From: Butyrivibrio sp. MC2021
GTDB taxonomy: Bacteria > Bacillota > Clostridia > Lachnospirales > Lachnospiraceae
Length of the DNA: 39,369 nucleotides
Direction: 5' to 3'
Assembly (NCBI RefSeq): GCF_000621605.1
Contig: NZ_JHXX01000019.1
Location: 1-39,369, forward strand
Shown piece by piece: positions 22,675 to 30,999 of the stretch. Every line of letters begins with the position of its first letter. Positions within the stretch are counted from its first letter, which is position 1. The position numbers were made by a program, and so were the translations under genes. The notes beneath the pieces are model-generated. The model worked only from the letters and a program-made list of their open reading frames with translations. It ran no database searches and was not told where the DNA came from.

Positions 22675-23601
22675 ATGGCAGTAAAGAGAGAAAAGATAAA
22701 GTTTGAATCAGTGGAGCAGCTCTTAGGAGCACCAATAACAAGTGAAACAACAGTAGAACTGGAAATAAACCATATCAGGCCATTTAAAGGTCATCCCTTT
22801 AAAGTTGTAGATGACAGCCGTATGGAAGATCTGGTAAAGAGCATTTCCTTAAATGGTGTCCTGACACCGGTGATTGTAAGAGAAATAGCTGATCCTGGAA
22901 TGTATGAAATGATTTCCGGTCACAGGAGGATGCATGCTGCTAAGCTGGCGGGGCTACGAACAATCCCTGCAGTAATAAAGAAGTTCACTGATGAAGAAGC
23001 TACCATAGCCATGGTTGACGCGAATGTTCAACGAGAAGAGATACTTCCCAGTGAAAGAGCTTATTCATTAAAGATGAAGATGGAAGCTCTTAACAGCAGA
23101 CAGGGTAAAAGAACAGATTTAACTTGTGGCAATGATTGCCACAAGTTGGAAGAGGCAGGAACAAAGTCAAGAGCCATAGTGGGTAAAGAGGCAGGGATGA
23201 GCGAAAGGTCGGTTCAGAATTATATAAAGCTGACAGAGCTGGTGCCGGAAGTCATGGATCTTGTTGATCAGAAGAAAATCGGTGTAACAATGGGCGTTGA
23301 TGTTGCAGGCTTCGATAAAGAACTTCAGAGTTGGATTTATGAATATTACAGAGATAACAATTTCCTCAAGCCAGTACAGATACAGGCACTGAAGGAAACA
23401 CCCAATCTGGAGAATATCGCACAGAGAACTGTGATACAGATTATGAACGATGCTCTTCCGGATAGTAACAGCAAAGCTAATGGTAAGGTAACACTTTCAG
23501 AAAAGAAACTTGATAAATACTTTCCACCACATTTCAGCAGCAAACAAAGGGAAATGGTAATCGTGGGCTTGCTTGAAAAGTGGCATGAGGAACAAAAATA
23601 A
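22675..23601 (+). CDS. parB: ParB/Spo0J-family centromere-binding protein
   Basis: The 308-residue protein has the ParB N-terminal domain (GVLTPVIVREI, then the arginine-rich MISGHRRMHAAKLAG that marks the CTP-binding site) and an HTH segment (VGKEAGMSERSVQNYIKLTE). AAGGAGGGC precedes the ATG. The coding sequence holds a perfect 27-bp palindrome (23121-23147) in the linker before the HTH. It forms the partition pair with parA and is followed by the initiator gene. Confidence 0.9.
   Translation: MAVKREKIKFESVEQLLGAPITSETTVELEINHIRPFKGHPFKVVDDSRMEDLVKSISLNGVLTPVIVREIADPGMYEMISGHRRMHAAKLAGLRTIPAVIKKFTDEEATIAMVDANVQREEILPSERAYSLKMKMEALNSRQGKRTDLTCGNDCHKLEEAGTKSRAIVGKEAGMSERSVQNYIKLTELVPEVMDLVDQKKIGVTMGVDVAGFDKELQSWIYEYYRDNNFLKPVQIQALKETPNLENIAQRTVIQIMNDALPDSNSKANGKVTLSEKKLDKYFPPHFSSKQREMVIVGLLEKWHEEQK
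23121..23147. repeat. 27-bp perfect palindrome inside parB
   Basis: The arms AACTTGTGGCAAT and ATTGCCACAAGTT (13 bp each) are separated by a single G. It encodes part of the ParB linker after RTDLT. No T-tract follows, so it is not a terminator. It may be a ParB-binding centromere site or a regulator operator. Confidence 0.8.
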
Positions 23602-23622
23602 AACAGTTGGGAGGAACATTCC

Positions 23623-24648
23623 GTGGGAAATAAATTAGATCTAAATTACTTCTATGGGGCTGAGGCTGATCAGTTCAACTTTATAAAGATACCAAAGCCA
23701 CTCTTATTTGATCCTATGTATAAGAACGTGAATCTGGAGGAGGCTCTTACTTATTCCATGCTCCTTGACAGGATGAATCTGTCTATCAAAAATAACTGGT
23801 TCGACGAACTTGGAAGGGCCTATGTATACTGCTCTATCGAGACAATAATGGAGTTTGCAAACTGTGGCAGAAATAAAGCAGGCGAAATCCTTAAGAATCT
23901 TGATGCCATCGGCCTTATTGAAAAGGTTCTGATTCCTGGGAGAGGTCTTAAGATTTACGTAAAAAATTTTATTCCTAAGAGTACACCAAAATTTGAAAAT
24001 CAAATTTTAGGGAAAGCAGAGGAACTGCTTTCGGGTATGGAAGGGAACGGCAGGGAGCTTGTGGATAACTCTGAGGTAGCCCATAATTCAAACAGTGGTG
24101 TTTGTTTTTCAAATGCCCCTGTTTATGAATCAAACGACACCCAACCTGAAAGTAAATCTGAGGTCGTTTATTTTTTAAACACAAATAAGAACAATATAAA
24201 CAATAACAGTCTTAGTAAAAACAAATCTAATCAGACCATATCAATTACCGGATCTGCCAAATTGATGGGATACGATGATGATGAGAGAGCCTATGCAGAT
24301 ATCATCCGTGAGAACATAAGTCTTGATATCCTTATGGACCGTTATCCATGTGACAGAGATTTTCTGCAGGGCGTTTATGATCTGATCCTTGAGAATGTAC
24401 TCACCACCAGTGATTACATTCTTGTTGCCAGCAGCCAGTACTCTGCCAATTTTGTAAAGAGCAAGCTCCTAAAACTCAATTCAATGCACATTGAGTACGT
24501 GATGGACTGTTGGAATAAAAACAAAGAAAAGCCAAGGAATGTGAAGAAGTATCTCCTTGCAGCCCTGTTCAATGCTCCAAGTACCATGGGAGCCTTTTAT
24601 CAGGCTGAAGTAAATCATGATATGGCTTATGGGGCGTGCGAGGCATGA
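23623..24648 (+). CDS. RepA_N-family plasmid replication initiator
   Basis: The 341-residue protein starts with a GTG preceded by GGGAGGAAC. Residues about 15-115 match the RepA_N domain: FNFIKIPKPLLFDPMYKNV, TYSMLLDRMNLSIKNNWFD, IMEFANCGRNKAGEILKNL and GLKIYVKNF. A low-complexity Asn/Lys/Ser-rich linker (about residues 150-215) precedes a helical C-terminal domain, as usual for RepA_N proteins, whose origin repeats typically lie in the DNA of this linker. It is the strongest sign that the window belongs to a plasmid, chromid or integrated plasmid. Confidence 0.85.
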   Translation: MGNKLDLNYFYGAEADQFNFIKIPKPLLFDPMYKNVNLEEALTYSMLLDRMNLSIKNNWFDELGRAYVYCSIETIMEFANCGRNKAGEILKNLDAIGLIEKVLIPGRGLKIYVKNFIPKSTPKFENQILGKAEELLSGMEGNGRELVDNSEVAHNSNSGVCFSNAPVYESNDTQPESKSEVVYFLNTNKNNINNNSLSKNKSNQTISITGSAKLMGYDDDERAYADIIRENISLDILMDRYPCDRDFLQGVYDLILENVLTTSDYILVASSQYSANFVKSKLLKLNSMHIEYVMDCWNKNKEKPRNVKKYLLAALFNAPSTMGAFYQAEVNHDMAYGACEA

Positions 24649-24691
24649 TATAATTTAAAGAGTGAAATTGAACAAAGGAGCATATGCTGAT

Positions 24692-26068
24692 ATGGATCTC
24701 TTTGAATATATGGCTGAGGGCAGAAAAGAAAAAGAAGCGCCTTTAGCTGCAAGAATGCGTCCACAGACACTTGATGAAGTTGTGGGACAGGAAGATATAA
24801 TAGGTGAAGACAAGCTGCTTTATCGTGCTATCAAGGCAGACAGACTTAGTTCGATAATCCTGTATGGACCTCCCGGGGTAGGAAAGACAACCCTTGCAAA
24901 AGTGATTGCCAATACTACCTCGGCAGACTTCCATCAGGTCAATGCTACGATAGCCGGTAAAAAAGATATGGAGTCTGTAGTTGAAACAGCCAAGAACAAT
25001 CTTGGTGGATACGGAAGAAAGACAATACTTTTCATAGATGAGATACACAGATTTAACAAGGCTCAGCAGGATTACCTGCTTCCATACGTTGAAGATGGCA
25101 CACTGATACTGATAGGCGCTACTACTGAGAATCCATACTTTGAAGTGAACGGGGCTCTTATATCAAGATCAAGGATATTTGAGCTCAAACCTTTGTCTAA
25201 AGAAAACATCCTGACCCTCATAAAAAGAGCTTTTGAATCTGACAGGGGTGTAAAGCAGTACAACGCAGAGATAACAGATGAAGCGGCAGACTTCCTTGCG
25301 GATATAGCTGATGGTGATGCGAGGGCTGCACTTAATGCAATAGAACTGGCAGTGCTCACCACAAAACCCTCGGCAGATGCAAAGATCCACGTAGACCTTG
25401 CAGTAGCTGAGGAGTGCATCCAAAAGAAAGCTATCCGCTATGACAAGACCGGAGATAATCATTACGACACCATAGCAGCATTTATAGAGTCCATGTGTGG
25501 ATCAGATCCTGATGCAGCGCTTTATTATCTCGGTCGTATGCTTGCTGCAGGTGAAGATGTTAAGTACATTGCAAGGAGAATGCTGGTTGCAGCATCTGAG
25601 GAAGTTGGAAATGCTGATCCCATGGCTATATGTGTTGCAGCATCCGCAGCAATAGCAGTTGAACGTGTCGGAATGCCTGAAGGAAGAATCATCCTTGCCC
25701 AGGCAGCAACCTATATTGCCTCAGCTCCTAAGTCCAATGCGGCTTATCTCGGAATAGAGAAGGTGTTGCAGACAGTAAGAGAAACCGGGAATCTCCCGAT
25801 ACCTCCATATCTTCAGGATTCCTCATATAAAGGGGCCGCAAAGCTTGGAAGGGGTGTTGGATATAAATACGCTCACAATTATCCCAATCATTGGGTAGAG
25901 CAGCAATATCTTCCGGATGCAATAAAAGATATGACATTCTATGAGCCGAATGATATCGGTCATGAAAAAGATATAAAAGAGTATTTTAGAAACATAGGAA
26001 AAGATCCGCTGAGATATGAATATAAGGATCCTTCTGAAGAGGGTAATCCTGAGAGACCGTGGGAATAA
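24692..26068 (+). CDS. rarA: Replication-associated recombination protein RarA/MgsA (AAA+ ATPase)
   Basis: The 458-residue protein has LAARMRPQTLDEVVGQED, Walker A LYGPPGVGKTTLAKVIA, Walker B ILFIDEIHRFNKAQQD, sensor GATTENPYFEVN, and the C-terminal tetramerisation region ending YKYAHNYPNHWVEQQYLP. Length and domains are full. The start at 24692 (MDLFEYM) fits the family; the in-frame GTG at 24662 precedes the AAAGGAG site. RarA acts at stalled forks with SSB. A copy beside the initiator is a plausible replicon maintenance gene. Confidence 0.92.
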   Translation: MDLFEYMAEGRKEKEAPLAARMRPQTLDEVVGQEDIIGEDKLLYRAIKADRLSSIILYGPPGVGKTTLAKVIANTTSADFHQVNATIAGKKDMESVVETAKNNLGGYGRKTILFIDEIHRFNKAQQDYLLPYVEDGTLILIGATTENPYFEVNGALISRSRIFELKPLSKENILTLIKRAFESDRGVKQYNAEITDEAADFLADIADGDARAALNAIELAVLTTKPSADAKIHVDLAVAEECIQKKAIRYDKTGDNHYDTIAAFIESMCGSDPDAALYYLGRMLAAGEDVKYIARRMLVAASEEVGNADPMAICVAASAAIAVERVGMPEGRIILAQAATYIASAPKSNAAYLGIEKVLQTVRETGNLPIPPYLQDSSYKGAAKLGRGVGYKYAHNYPNHWVEQQYLPDAIKDMTFYEPNDIGHEKDIKEYFRNIGKDPLRYEYKDPSEEGNPERPWE

Positions 26069-26189
26069 TACCAAAGGATTTCGCATGAAGGATGGATGGG
26101 CATAATGAAAGCATCTACCCTTATTACCATGAGCTTTAATCAAAGTGGCGTTTGTAGGAAGAAAATAAAGATGGGAAGGCTTTAGATAT

Positions 26190-26603
26190 ATGTGGATCGT
26201 ATTTGCGCTGTTATCGGCAATATTTGCAGCATTGACATCAATACTGGCAAAGATAGGAATTGAAGGGGTTGATTCTAATCTGGCTACGGCTATCCGAACC
26301 GTGGTAGTGGTCGGAATGGCTTGGATTATGGTTTTTATAACTCATGCACAGAACGGTTTATCAACGATCGGTAAAAGAAGCTGGATATTTCTTATTCTTT
26401 CAGGTTTTGCTACGGGTGCTTCGTGGTTATGTTATTACAAAGCATTGCAGATGGGAGAAGCTTCCAAAGTAGTGCCTATAGACAAGCTCAGTGTGGTGAT
26501 TACGCTGGTGCTTGCATTTGTGTTCCTGCATGAACAGTTTACAGCAAAATCAATCTTAGGATGTATCTTGATTGGAGTCGGAACATTGCTGATGGTAGTA
26601 TAA
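26190..26603 (+). CDS. Half-size EamA/DMT-family transporter
   Basis: The 137-residue protein has five hydrophobic helices and the EamA pattern: AALTSILAKIGIEGVDSNLA, GASWLCYYKALQMGEAS and LAFVFLHEQFTAKSILGC. It has the length of a single EamA repeat, so it would work as a dimer. The substrate is unknown. GGGAAGG lies about 12 nt upstream of the ATG. It stands alone between rarA and the peptide gene. Confidence 0.8.
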   Translation: MWIVFALLSAIFAALTSILAKIGIEGVDSNLATAIRTVVVVGMAWIMVFITHAQNGLSTIGKRSWIFLILSGFATGASWLCYYKALQMGEASKVVPIDKLSVVITLVLAFVFLHEQFTAKSILGCILIGVGTLLMVV

Positions 26604-26717
26604 TATTTCAGTTTTATTTTCGATGACAAATCGGGAGATTGTAATATAAAAACCATAGCTCAAATTAAAACTGATTCGTATCAAAAAATAGAAGCACCTG
26701 AAAGGAGTTAACAGATT

Positions 26718-26963
26718 ATGAGTAGCAATAAAGAGTTGATGGCAACTATCGACGAAAAACTGAACAAACTCGACGACAAGGACTTGGAGAAAGTAACAGG
26801 CGGTAAATATGAAGTTCTAGACTCTAATGGAACCTTAATTGGATATGCAGACACTTTAGAAGAAGCAATGGCATCTGGGGAGCTGTTGCTGTGGCTGAAG
26901 TGGCTTCATGTATATTGTCCTGGGCATTCCTCTTTACTCAGAACAAAAAGTATCATTATCTGA
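26718..26963 (+). CDS. Double-glycine leader peptide (bacteriocin/RiPP-like precursor), possible frameshift
   Basis: The N-terminus has a leader LNKLDDKDLEKVTGGKYEV, typical of peptides cleaved after GG by C39-peptidase ABC exporters. The next part, DSNGTLIGYADTLEEAMA, is polar. From about 26880 the -1 frame gives a more natural hydrophobic segment (AVAVAEVASCILSWAFLF and a basic tail ending at about 26974), which suggests a frame change near 26875-26882. AAAGGAGTT precedes the ATG. No exporter, C39 peptidase or modifying enzyme is near. It may be an orphan precursor or a relic. Confidence 0.6.
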   Translation: MSSNKELMATIDEKLNKLDDKDLEKVTGGKYEVLDSNGTLIGYADTLEEAMASGELLLWLKWLHVYCPGHSSLLRTKSIII

Positions 26964-26991
26964 TATCTAAATAAATGCAGAAATATGTGTA

Positions 26992-27603
26992 TCAATTTTT
27001 GAAGGAACAGGAGATGATATTAAGGATATGTGGTTCTGCATTATGGATGGAAAGCAGACGGAGATCATCCTTCGAATTACAATTGATCAGCTCCTGATGA
27101 TCACCCATAAACTCATAATGCTGGCAGGTAAGCCTATCAAGAAAGGCTCTTACTGCCAGCTTTTTTTGTGCAATAAGTTTCTCTAGAATAGCTGTTGTAT
27201 CTGTTTTGTAAACAGCGATGAGCGGCTCATCTTTACCATCATGGGACAGAATAGTGGCATCAAAATTTCCGGAGAAATGCTTCTTTAGAAGGCTCTCCAA
27301 TGTTTGGCTTGAGATAAGCGGAACATCAACGCTGAGTACAAGTGCATTGCTGCAGTTACATTCCAAAAAGCAGGAATAGAGACCTCCCAGTGGGCCCATG
27401 TCAGGTATTATATCCATTATGTGGTGGGCATATGGGATAGGAGAAGATTTACCAGAAACATAGACCCTGCCGGCACCAAGGTCTATTAGTTTATCTGTCT
27501 GTATCTGGAGGAAGGACTTTCCATCAAGAATGATTTCTGACTTGTCCGTTCCCATTCTTTTGCTTTTTCCGCCTGCCAAAACAATTCCGTCAAACTCATT
27601 CAT
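26992..27603 (-). CDS. mobA: Molybdenum cofactor guanylyltransferase (MobA)
   Basis: The 203-residue protein begins GIVLAGGKSKRMGTDKSEII, the nucleotide-binding loop of MobA, and has DMGPLGGLYS and LVLSVDVPLIS (metal-binding Asp). It attaches GMP to molybdopterin to make the bis-MGD form used by DMSO-reductase-family enzymes such as the one encoded at 28897. It is the last gene of a three-gene minus-strand operon and overlaps its upstream neighbour by 8 nt. The C-terminal 20 residues are not typical and may be an extension. Confidence 0.88.
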   Translation of the reverse strand: MNEFDGIVLAGGKSKRMGTDKSEIILDGKSFLQIQTDKLIDLGAGRVYVSGKSSPIPYAHHIMDIIPDMGPLGGLYSCFLECNCSNALVLSVDVPLISSQTLESLLKKHFSGNFDATILSHDGKDEPLIAVYKTDTTAILEKLIAQKKLAVRAFLDRLTCQHYEFMGDHQELINCNSKDDLRLLSIHNAEPHILNIISCSFKN

Positions 27604-28066
27604 TTAAAAGTTCAATCCTCACAACATTCTTCACCTGACGTTTTGAGTCGCTGTCACCGAACACATACAGTCTTGCACTGGTGCTTCCGTCGTCTTCCTG
27701 CTGTTTTGCAAGATAAGCTTTACCATCTTCGTTTATTTCGTCAAAAGAAATTTCAGCGGCAAATTCATCTGATGATACAACCCGGGCTTTTGTGAAACCG
27801 GCCTTATCAAGTCCTGATTTTGAAATGGCATCCTTTAGTGATATTCCGATCTCATCTACATCCTTTTCCTGCCCCTTGGCATTTATGGTAACGCCCTTTA
27901 CTGAAACCAGGCTCCCGCTAAAGGGGTCAATGAGAACTGTTTTATCCCCATTAATAATAGCCAGATTCCCTTTTGGCGCATCATTTCTTGACCTCAAATA
28001 GAAAACAGATGCAATGCAGGTAATTACTAGCAGAATGATGACGATAACAATACTTTTTTTCTTCAT
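27596..28066 (-). CDS. Secreted or membrane-anchored small protein of unknown function
   Basis: The 156-residue protein has an N-terminal basic region and one hydrophobic helix (IVIVIILLVITCIASVFYL), then an extracytoplasmic domain. A segment (GISLKDAISKSGLDKAGFT, ARVVSSDEFAAEI) faintly recalls the molybdopterin-binding fold of sulfite-oxidase-like proteins, but this is weak. It lies between mobA and an ECF-type S component with ATGA coupling, so a part in cofactor or metal handling, or in assembly of the reductase, is possible. AAGGAGAC precedes the start. Confidence 0.6.
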   Translation of the reverse strand: MKKKSIVIVIILLVITCIASVFYLRSRNDAPKGNLAIINGDKTVLIDPFSGSLVSVKGVTINAKGQEKDVDEIGISLKDAISKSGLDKAGFTKARVVSSDEFAAEISFDEINEDGKAYLAKQQEDDGSTSARLYVFGDSDSKRQVKNVVRIELLNE

Positions 28067-28638
28067 GTTGTCTCCTTGTTTTTATATGGTATTTTTGCGG
28101 TGGCTTTATCTGGACCGATGACCGGGTGGAGCCTTTCTATAAGTTTCTCTCCCAAAAGCCCGCAGATGGAACCGCTTGTGGTAGCAACCAGTGCATATAC
28201 AAAAAGAACTATTCCACTTAATTTGAACACAATGAAGTTTGCGGTAAGACAAGCCGTAATAGAAGCAATTATAGACGAAATCAGTATTCCATTATCGCGT
28301 CGACCGGAAGTTTTCTCTGCTAAAAAGAAAACCAGATCAATCATGATTCCAGGAAGGATGTAGCCGATAGGCGCAAGAGCGCCCATGCTGCCGGTCATTC
28401 CAAAACACAATGCAAGAAGGCTCTGGACAATGCCCATGATTGTAGCACAGAAAGGAAATGGCATAAGTGCAGCCGCTATGACTAAAAACAGTAGGGAGAA
28501 GCTAGTGGCAATACCACCCGGGATATGAAGAAATTCAGTTATGAAATTTGCTGCGGGAGATATCAGTTTTTTGGCAAACAAACCAAGATCGCAGCATAAA
28601 GCCATAAAAATAAGGCTTCTGAGATCAGCTTTTTTCAT
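28063..28638 (-). CDS. ECF-transporter S component-like membrane protein
   Basis: The 191-residue protein has about five hydrophobic helices. An N-terminal FMALCCDLGLFAKKLISPAA and a central GIVQSLLALCFGMTGS/GALAPIGYILPGI resemble the folate, thiamine or cobalt-type S components of ECF importers. No A or T components are near. It is the first gene of the mobA operon, behind a structured leader; the likely cargo is a cofactor precursor or metal linked to molybdenum metabolism. AAAAGGAGAA precedes the ATG. Confidence 0.65.
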   Translation of the reverse strand: MKKADLRSLIFMALCCDLGLFAKKLISPAANFITEFLHIPGGIATSFSLLFLVIAAALMPFPFCATIMGIVQSLLALCFGMTGSMGALAPIGYILPGIMIDLVFFLAEKTSGRRDNGILISSIIASITACLTANFIVFKLSGIVLFVYALVATTSGSICGLLGEKLIERLHPVIGPDKATAKIPYKNKETT

Positions 28639-28654
28639 TATGTTCTCCTTTTCA

Positions 28655-28764
28655 ATAAGGAAGGCGCTTCTGTTTCCATCTGCACCCCGGCAGAGTATTT
28701 GTCTGCGTCTTAAAAGCCATGAAGACTAAAGCTTTTTAGGCTTAAAAGCTCGGAGATTTTCTAC
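28655..28764 (-). promoter_or_regulatory. Structured 5' leader, possible Moco-type riboswitch
   Basis: The minus-strand leader of the ECF-mobA operon is about 125 nt. It folds by eye into consecutive hairpins: AGCTTTT/AAAAGCT, GTCTT/AAGAC and GCAGA/TCTGC. These are followed by CCGGGGTGCAG and GGAAACAGAAGCGCC just before the gene. Its place in front of a molybdenum-cofactor gene and the CTCCGAGC and GGAAAC segments remind me of the Moco RNA motif, but I cannot confirm the match. Confidence 0.4.
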
Positions 28765-28770
28765 AAACTG

Positions 28771-28779
28771 ATTATACCA
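28771..28779 (-). promoter_or_regulatory. Extended -10 promoter (TGGTATAAT)
   Basis: On the minus strand TG-N-TATAAT gives a strong extended -10 with no good -35. Transcription would begin near 28764 and run through the structured leader into the ECF-mobA operon. Confidence 0.6.
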
Positions 28780-28896
28780 TATTGGTTTGTAAATAATCTA
28801 TAAATTAACGACTGAACGCCCACGAAGAATGACTAAAATGTTATGATTAGATTGGTGGGTTATAGTTATGACAAGTATGTCTAAAGGAGAAGGTAA

Positions 28897-30996
28897 ATGG
28901 TCAAAAAGGTTCAATCTACGTGTAATTTTTGTGCCATCGACTGCAATCTGGATTTCTATGTGGAAGATGGAAAAATCATCAAGACAGTTCCAACGAAAGG
29001 ATATCCCGTCAATGATGGGTTTTCCTGTATCAAAGGATTATCCCTGAGCAAGCAGCAGACAACAGTTAAGCCAAATGCGCTCCCGAAGATCAGGCAGGCT
29101 GACGGAAGCTTTAAAGAGGTACCCTGGGAAGAGGGCTTTAAATATGTTGCAGATAAACTAAAGGAGTTGCAGGAAAAATATGGCAGGGAGAGTGTAGCCG
29201 GTATCAGCACCGGTCAGCTGACTCTGGAAGAGTTTGCCATCTTTGGTCATGTTATGAGAAATTTCCTTCAGACCAACGTGGATGGAAATACAAGACTTTG
29301 TATGGCATCAGCAGCTGTTGCCCACAAGGGTACTCTCGGCTATGATGCCCCCGGATATACTCTTAACGACTTTGAACTTTCTGACACGATCATATTCATA
29401 GGGGCAAATCCTGTGGTTGCGCATCCTATCATCTGGCAGCGAGTAAGAAACAACAAGATTCCCGACACGAAGATAATTGTCATTGATCCGCGAAAATCAG
29501 AGACTGCAAGGAACGCTGACTACCACTATCCGCTGAAGTGGAGAAGCGATCTTACGCTTATGTATACACTTGCAAATCTGATAATAGAAAAAGACTATGT
29601 GGATCATGACTTCGTTGATAACCATACTGAAGGCTACGAAGGGTTTGCGGAGTTCGTAAAGAATTTCACTCTGGAGAGAGGAAGCAAGGCAACAGGGCTT
29701 TCGGAAGATCAGATTTTAGAGCTCCTTGAACTTATCCATAACGGAAAAGCAGTTTCCTTCTGGTGGACCATGGGTGTCAACCAGGGATATGAGGCAGTAA
29801 GAACTGCCCAGTCCATCATGAATCTGGCGTTCCTGACAGGAAATGTCGGTAAACCTGGTACGGGCGGAAATTCTATAACAGGTCAGTGCAATGCTATGGG
29901 TTCAAGGCTCTTTTCCAATACCACCTGTCTGTTTGCAGGCGGTGATTTTGCTGATGAGGCCGAGAGAAAGAGAATTGCCGACATTGTTGGTATAACGCCT
30001 GAGCTTATGGCGAAGAAGCCGACGATTCCATATAACAAGATCATAGAAGGCATCAATGCCGGAGAGATAAAGGGACTTTGGATCCTCTGCACCAACCCAA
30101 GACACAGCTGGACCAATAATGAGACCTTTGCAGAGGCTGCAAAAAAACTTGAGTTGTTTGTGGTTCAGGATATCTACGACACAATAGAGAGCGCTGAGGA
30201 CTGCACAGTTTATTTCCCAGTAGTTCCCGGAATCAAAAAAGAAGGAACCTATATCAACATGGAGAGGCGCCTGTCTGCGATGCGAAAAGTCCTTGACAGA
30301 GGCGAGAATGAGATCTCAGATTATGAGTGCATCCTGGGAGTAGCCAAGGCTCTTGGAATGGGAGAAGCTATAGCAAAATGGGAGACCCCGAGACAGTGCT
30401 TCGATCTTCTCAGGGAATGTTCAAGAGGAAAGGGATGTGATTTCACAGGTATTCATTGGGATGACCTGACGGATTCGCACGGTATTCAGTGGCCGTATCC
30501 TGAAGGTCATGAAAAAGAACTTTCAGATGAGCAGAGAAGACTCTATGCCGACGGTAAGTTCTTTACACCATCAGGTAAAGCGCAGTTCATATATGAAGAA
30601 CCTCTTGAGAATCCGATTCCTGTGACTGACAAGTTCCCGCTTGTTTTCAACACAGGAAGAGGTTCTGTTGGTCAGTGGCACACTCAGAGCAGGACCAAGG
30701 AAGTAAAGTTTGTTGAAGACGTTTCCTTAAAGAGAGCCTATCTTTATATGAATACTCAGCTAGCTAAAGAAAATGACATTCATGATATGGATGAGATAAG
30801 AGTATTCTCTTCCAATGGAAAAGATGCAATATTTGCAGTAAAGGTAACAGACAACGTTCAGTACGGCGAGCTTTATGCGCCAATTCATTATATTGAATGC
30901 AATGCGCTGACGCCGTCCAGCTATGACAAGTATTCCAGGGAGCCTAACTACAAGGGCGGAACCTGCAGATTTGAAAAGATCGCAAGGGAGGGCTGA
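28897..30996 (+). CDS. Molybdopterin oxidoreductase, assimilatory nitrate reductase-like (NarB/NasA type)
   Basis: The 699-residue catalytic subunit has an N-terminal 4Fe-4S site (CNFCAIDC, then SCIKG), the bis-MGD fold and the molybdenum-ligand region NTRLCMASAAVAHKG. The Cys followed by Met fits nitrate reductases; formate dehydrogenases usually have Cys/Sec followed by His. TGQCNAMGSRLFSNTT is also typical of the clostridial nitrate reductase group. No twin-Arg signal is present, so it is cytoplasmic. AAAGGAGAAGG precedes the start. It heads a ten-gene operon. Reduction of another oxyanion cannot be excluded. Confidence 0.8.
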   Translation: MVKKVQSTCNFCAIDCNLDFYVEDGKIIKTVPTKGYPVNDGFSCIKGLSLSKQQTTVKPNALPKIRQADGSFKEVPWEEGFKYVADKLKELQEKYGRESVAGISTGQLTLEEFAIFGHVMRNFLQTNVDGNTRLCMASAAVAHKGTLGYDAPGYTLNDFELSDTIIFIGANPVVAHPIIWQRVRNNKIPDTKIIVIDPRKSETARNADYHYPLKWRSDLTLMYTLANLIIEKDYVDHDFVDNHTEGYEGFAEFVKNFTLERGSKATGLSEDQILELLELIHNGKAVSFWWTMGVNQGYEAVRTAQSIMNLAFLTGNVGKPGTGGNSITGQCNAMGSRLFSNTTCLFAGGDFADEAERKRIADIVGITPELMAKKPTIPYNKIIEGINAGEIKGLWILCTNPRHSWTNNETFAEAAKKLELFVVQDIYDTIESAEDCTVYFPVVPGIKKEGTYINMERRLSAMRKVLDRGENEISDYECILGVAKALGMGEAIAKWETPRQCFDLLRECSRGKGCDFTGIHWDDLTDSHGIQWPYPEGHEKELSDEQRRLYADGKFFTPSGKAQFIYEEPLENPIPVTDKFPLVFNTGRGSVGQWHTQSRTKEVKFVEDVSLKRAYLYMNTQLAKENDIHDMDEIRVFSSNGKDAIFAVKVTDNVQYGELYAPIHYIECNALTPSSYDKYSREPNYKGGTCRFEKIAREG

Positions 30997-30999
30997 TAA

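Noticed and set aside
23121..23147. Terminator within parB
   Set aside because: No T-tract follows and the ParB frame continues through its HTH domain.
21850..23601. Classical Spo0J parS site
   Set aside because: The 16-bp TGTTTCACGTGAAACA type sequence was not seen near parAB.
28639..28764. Cobalamin or TPP riboswitch
   Set aside because: Neither the B12-box nor the CTGAGA thi-box type core was found in the leader.
28897..30996. Formate dehydrogenase as the identity of the Mo enzyme
   Set aside because: The residue after the Mo-ligand Cys is Met, not His, and the TGQCNAMGSR region fits nitrate reductases better; formate dehydrogenase is kept only as a remote alternative.
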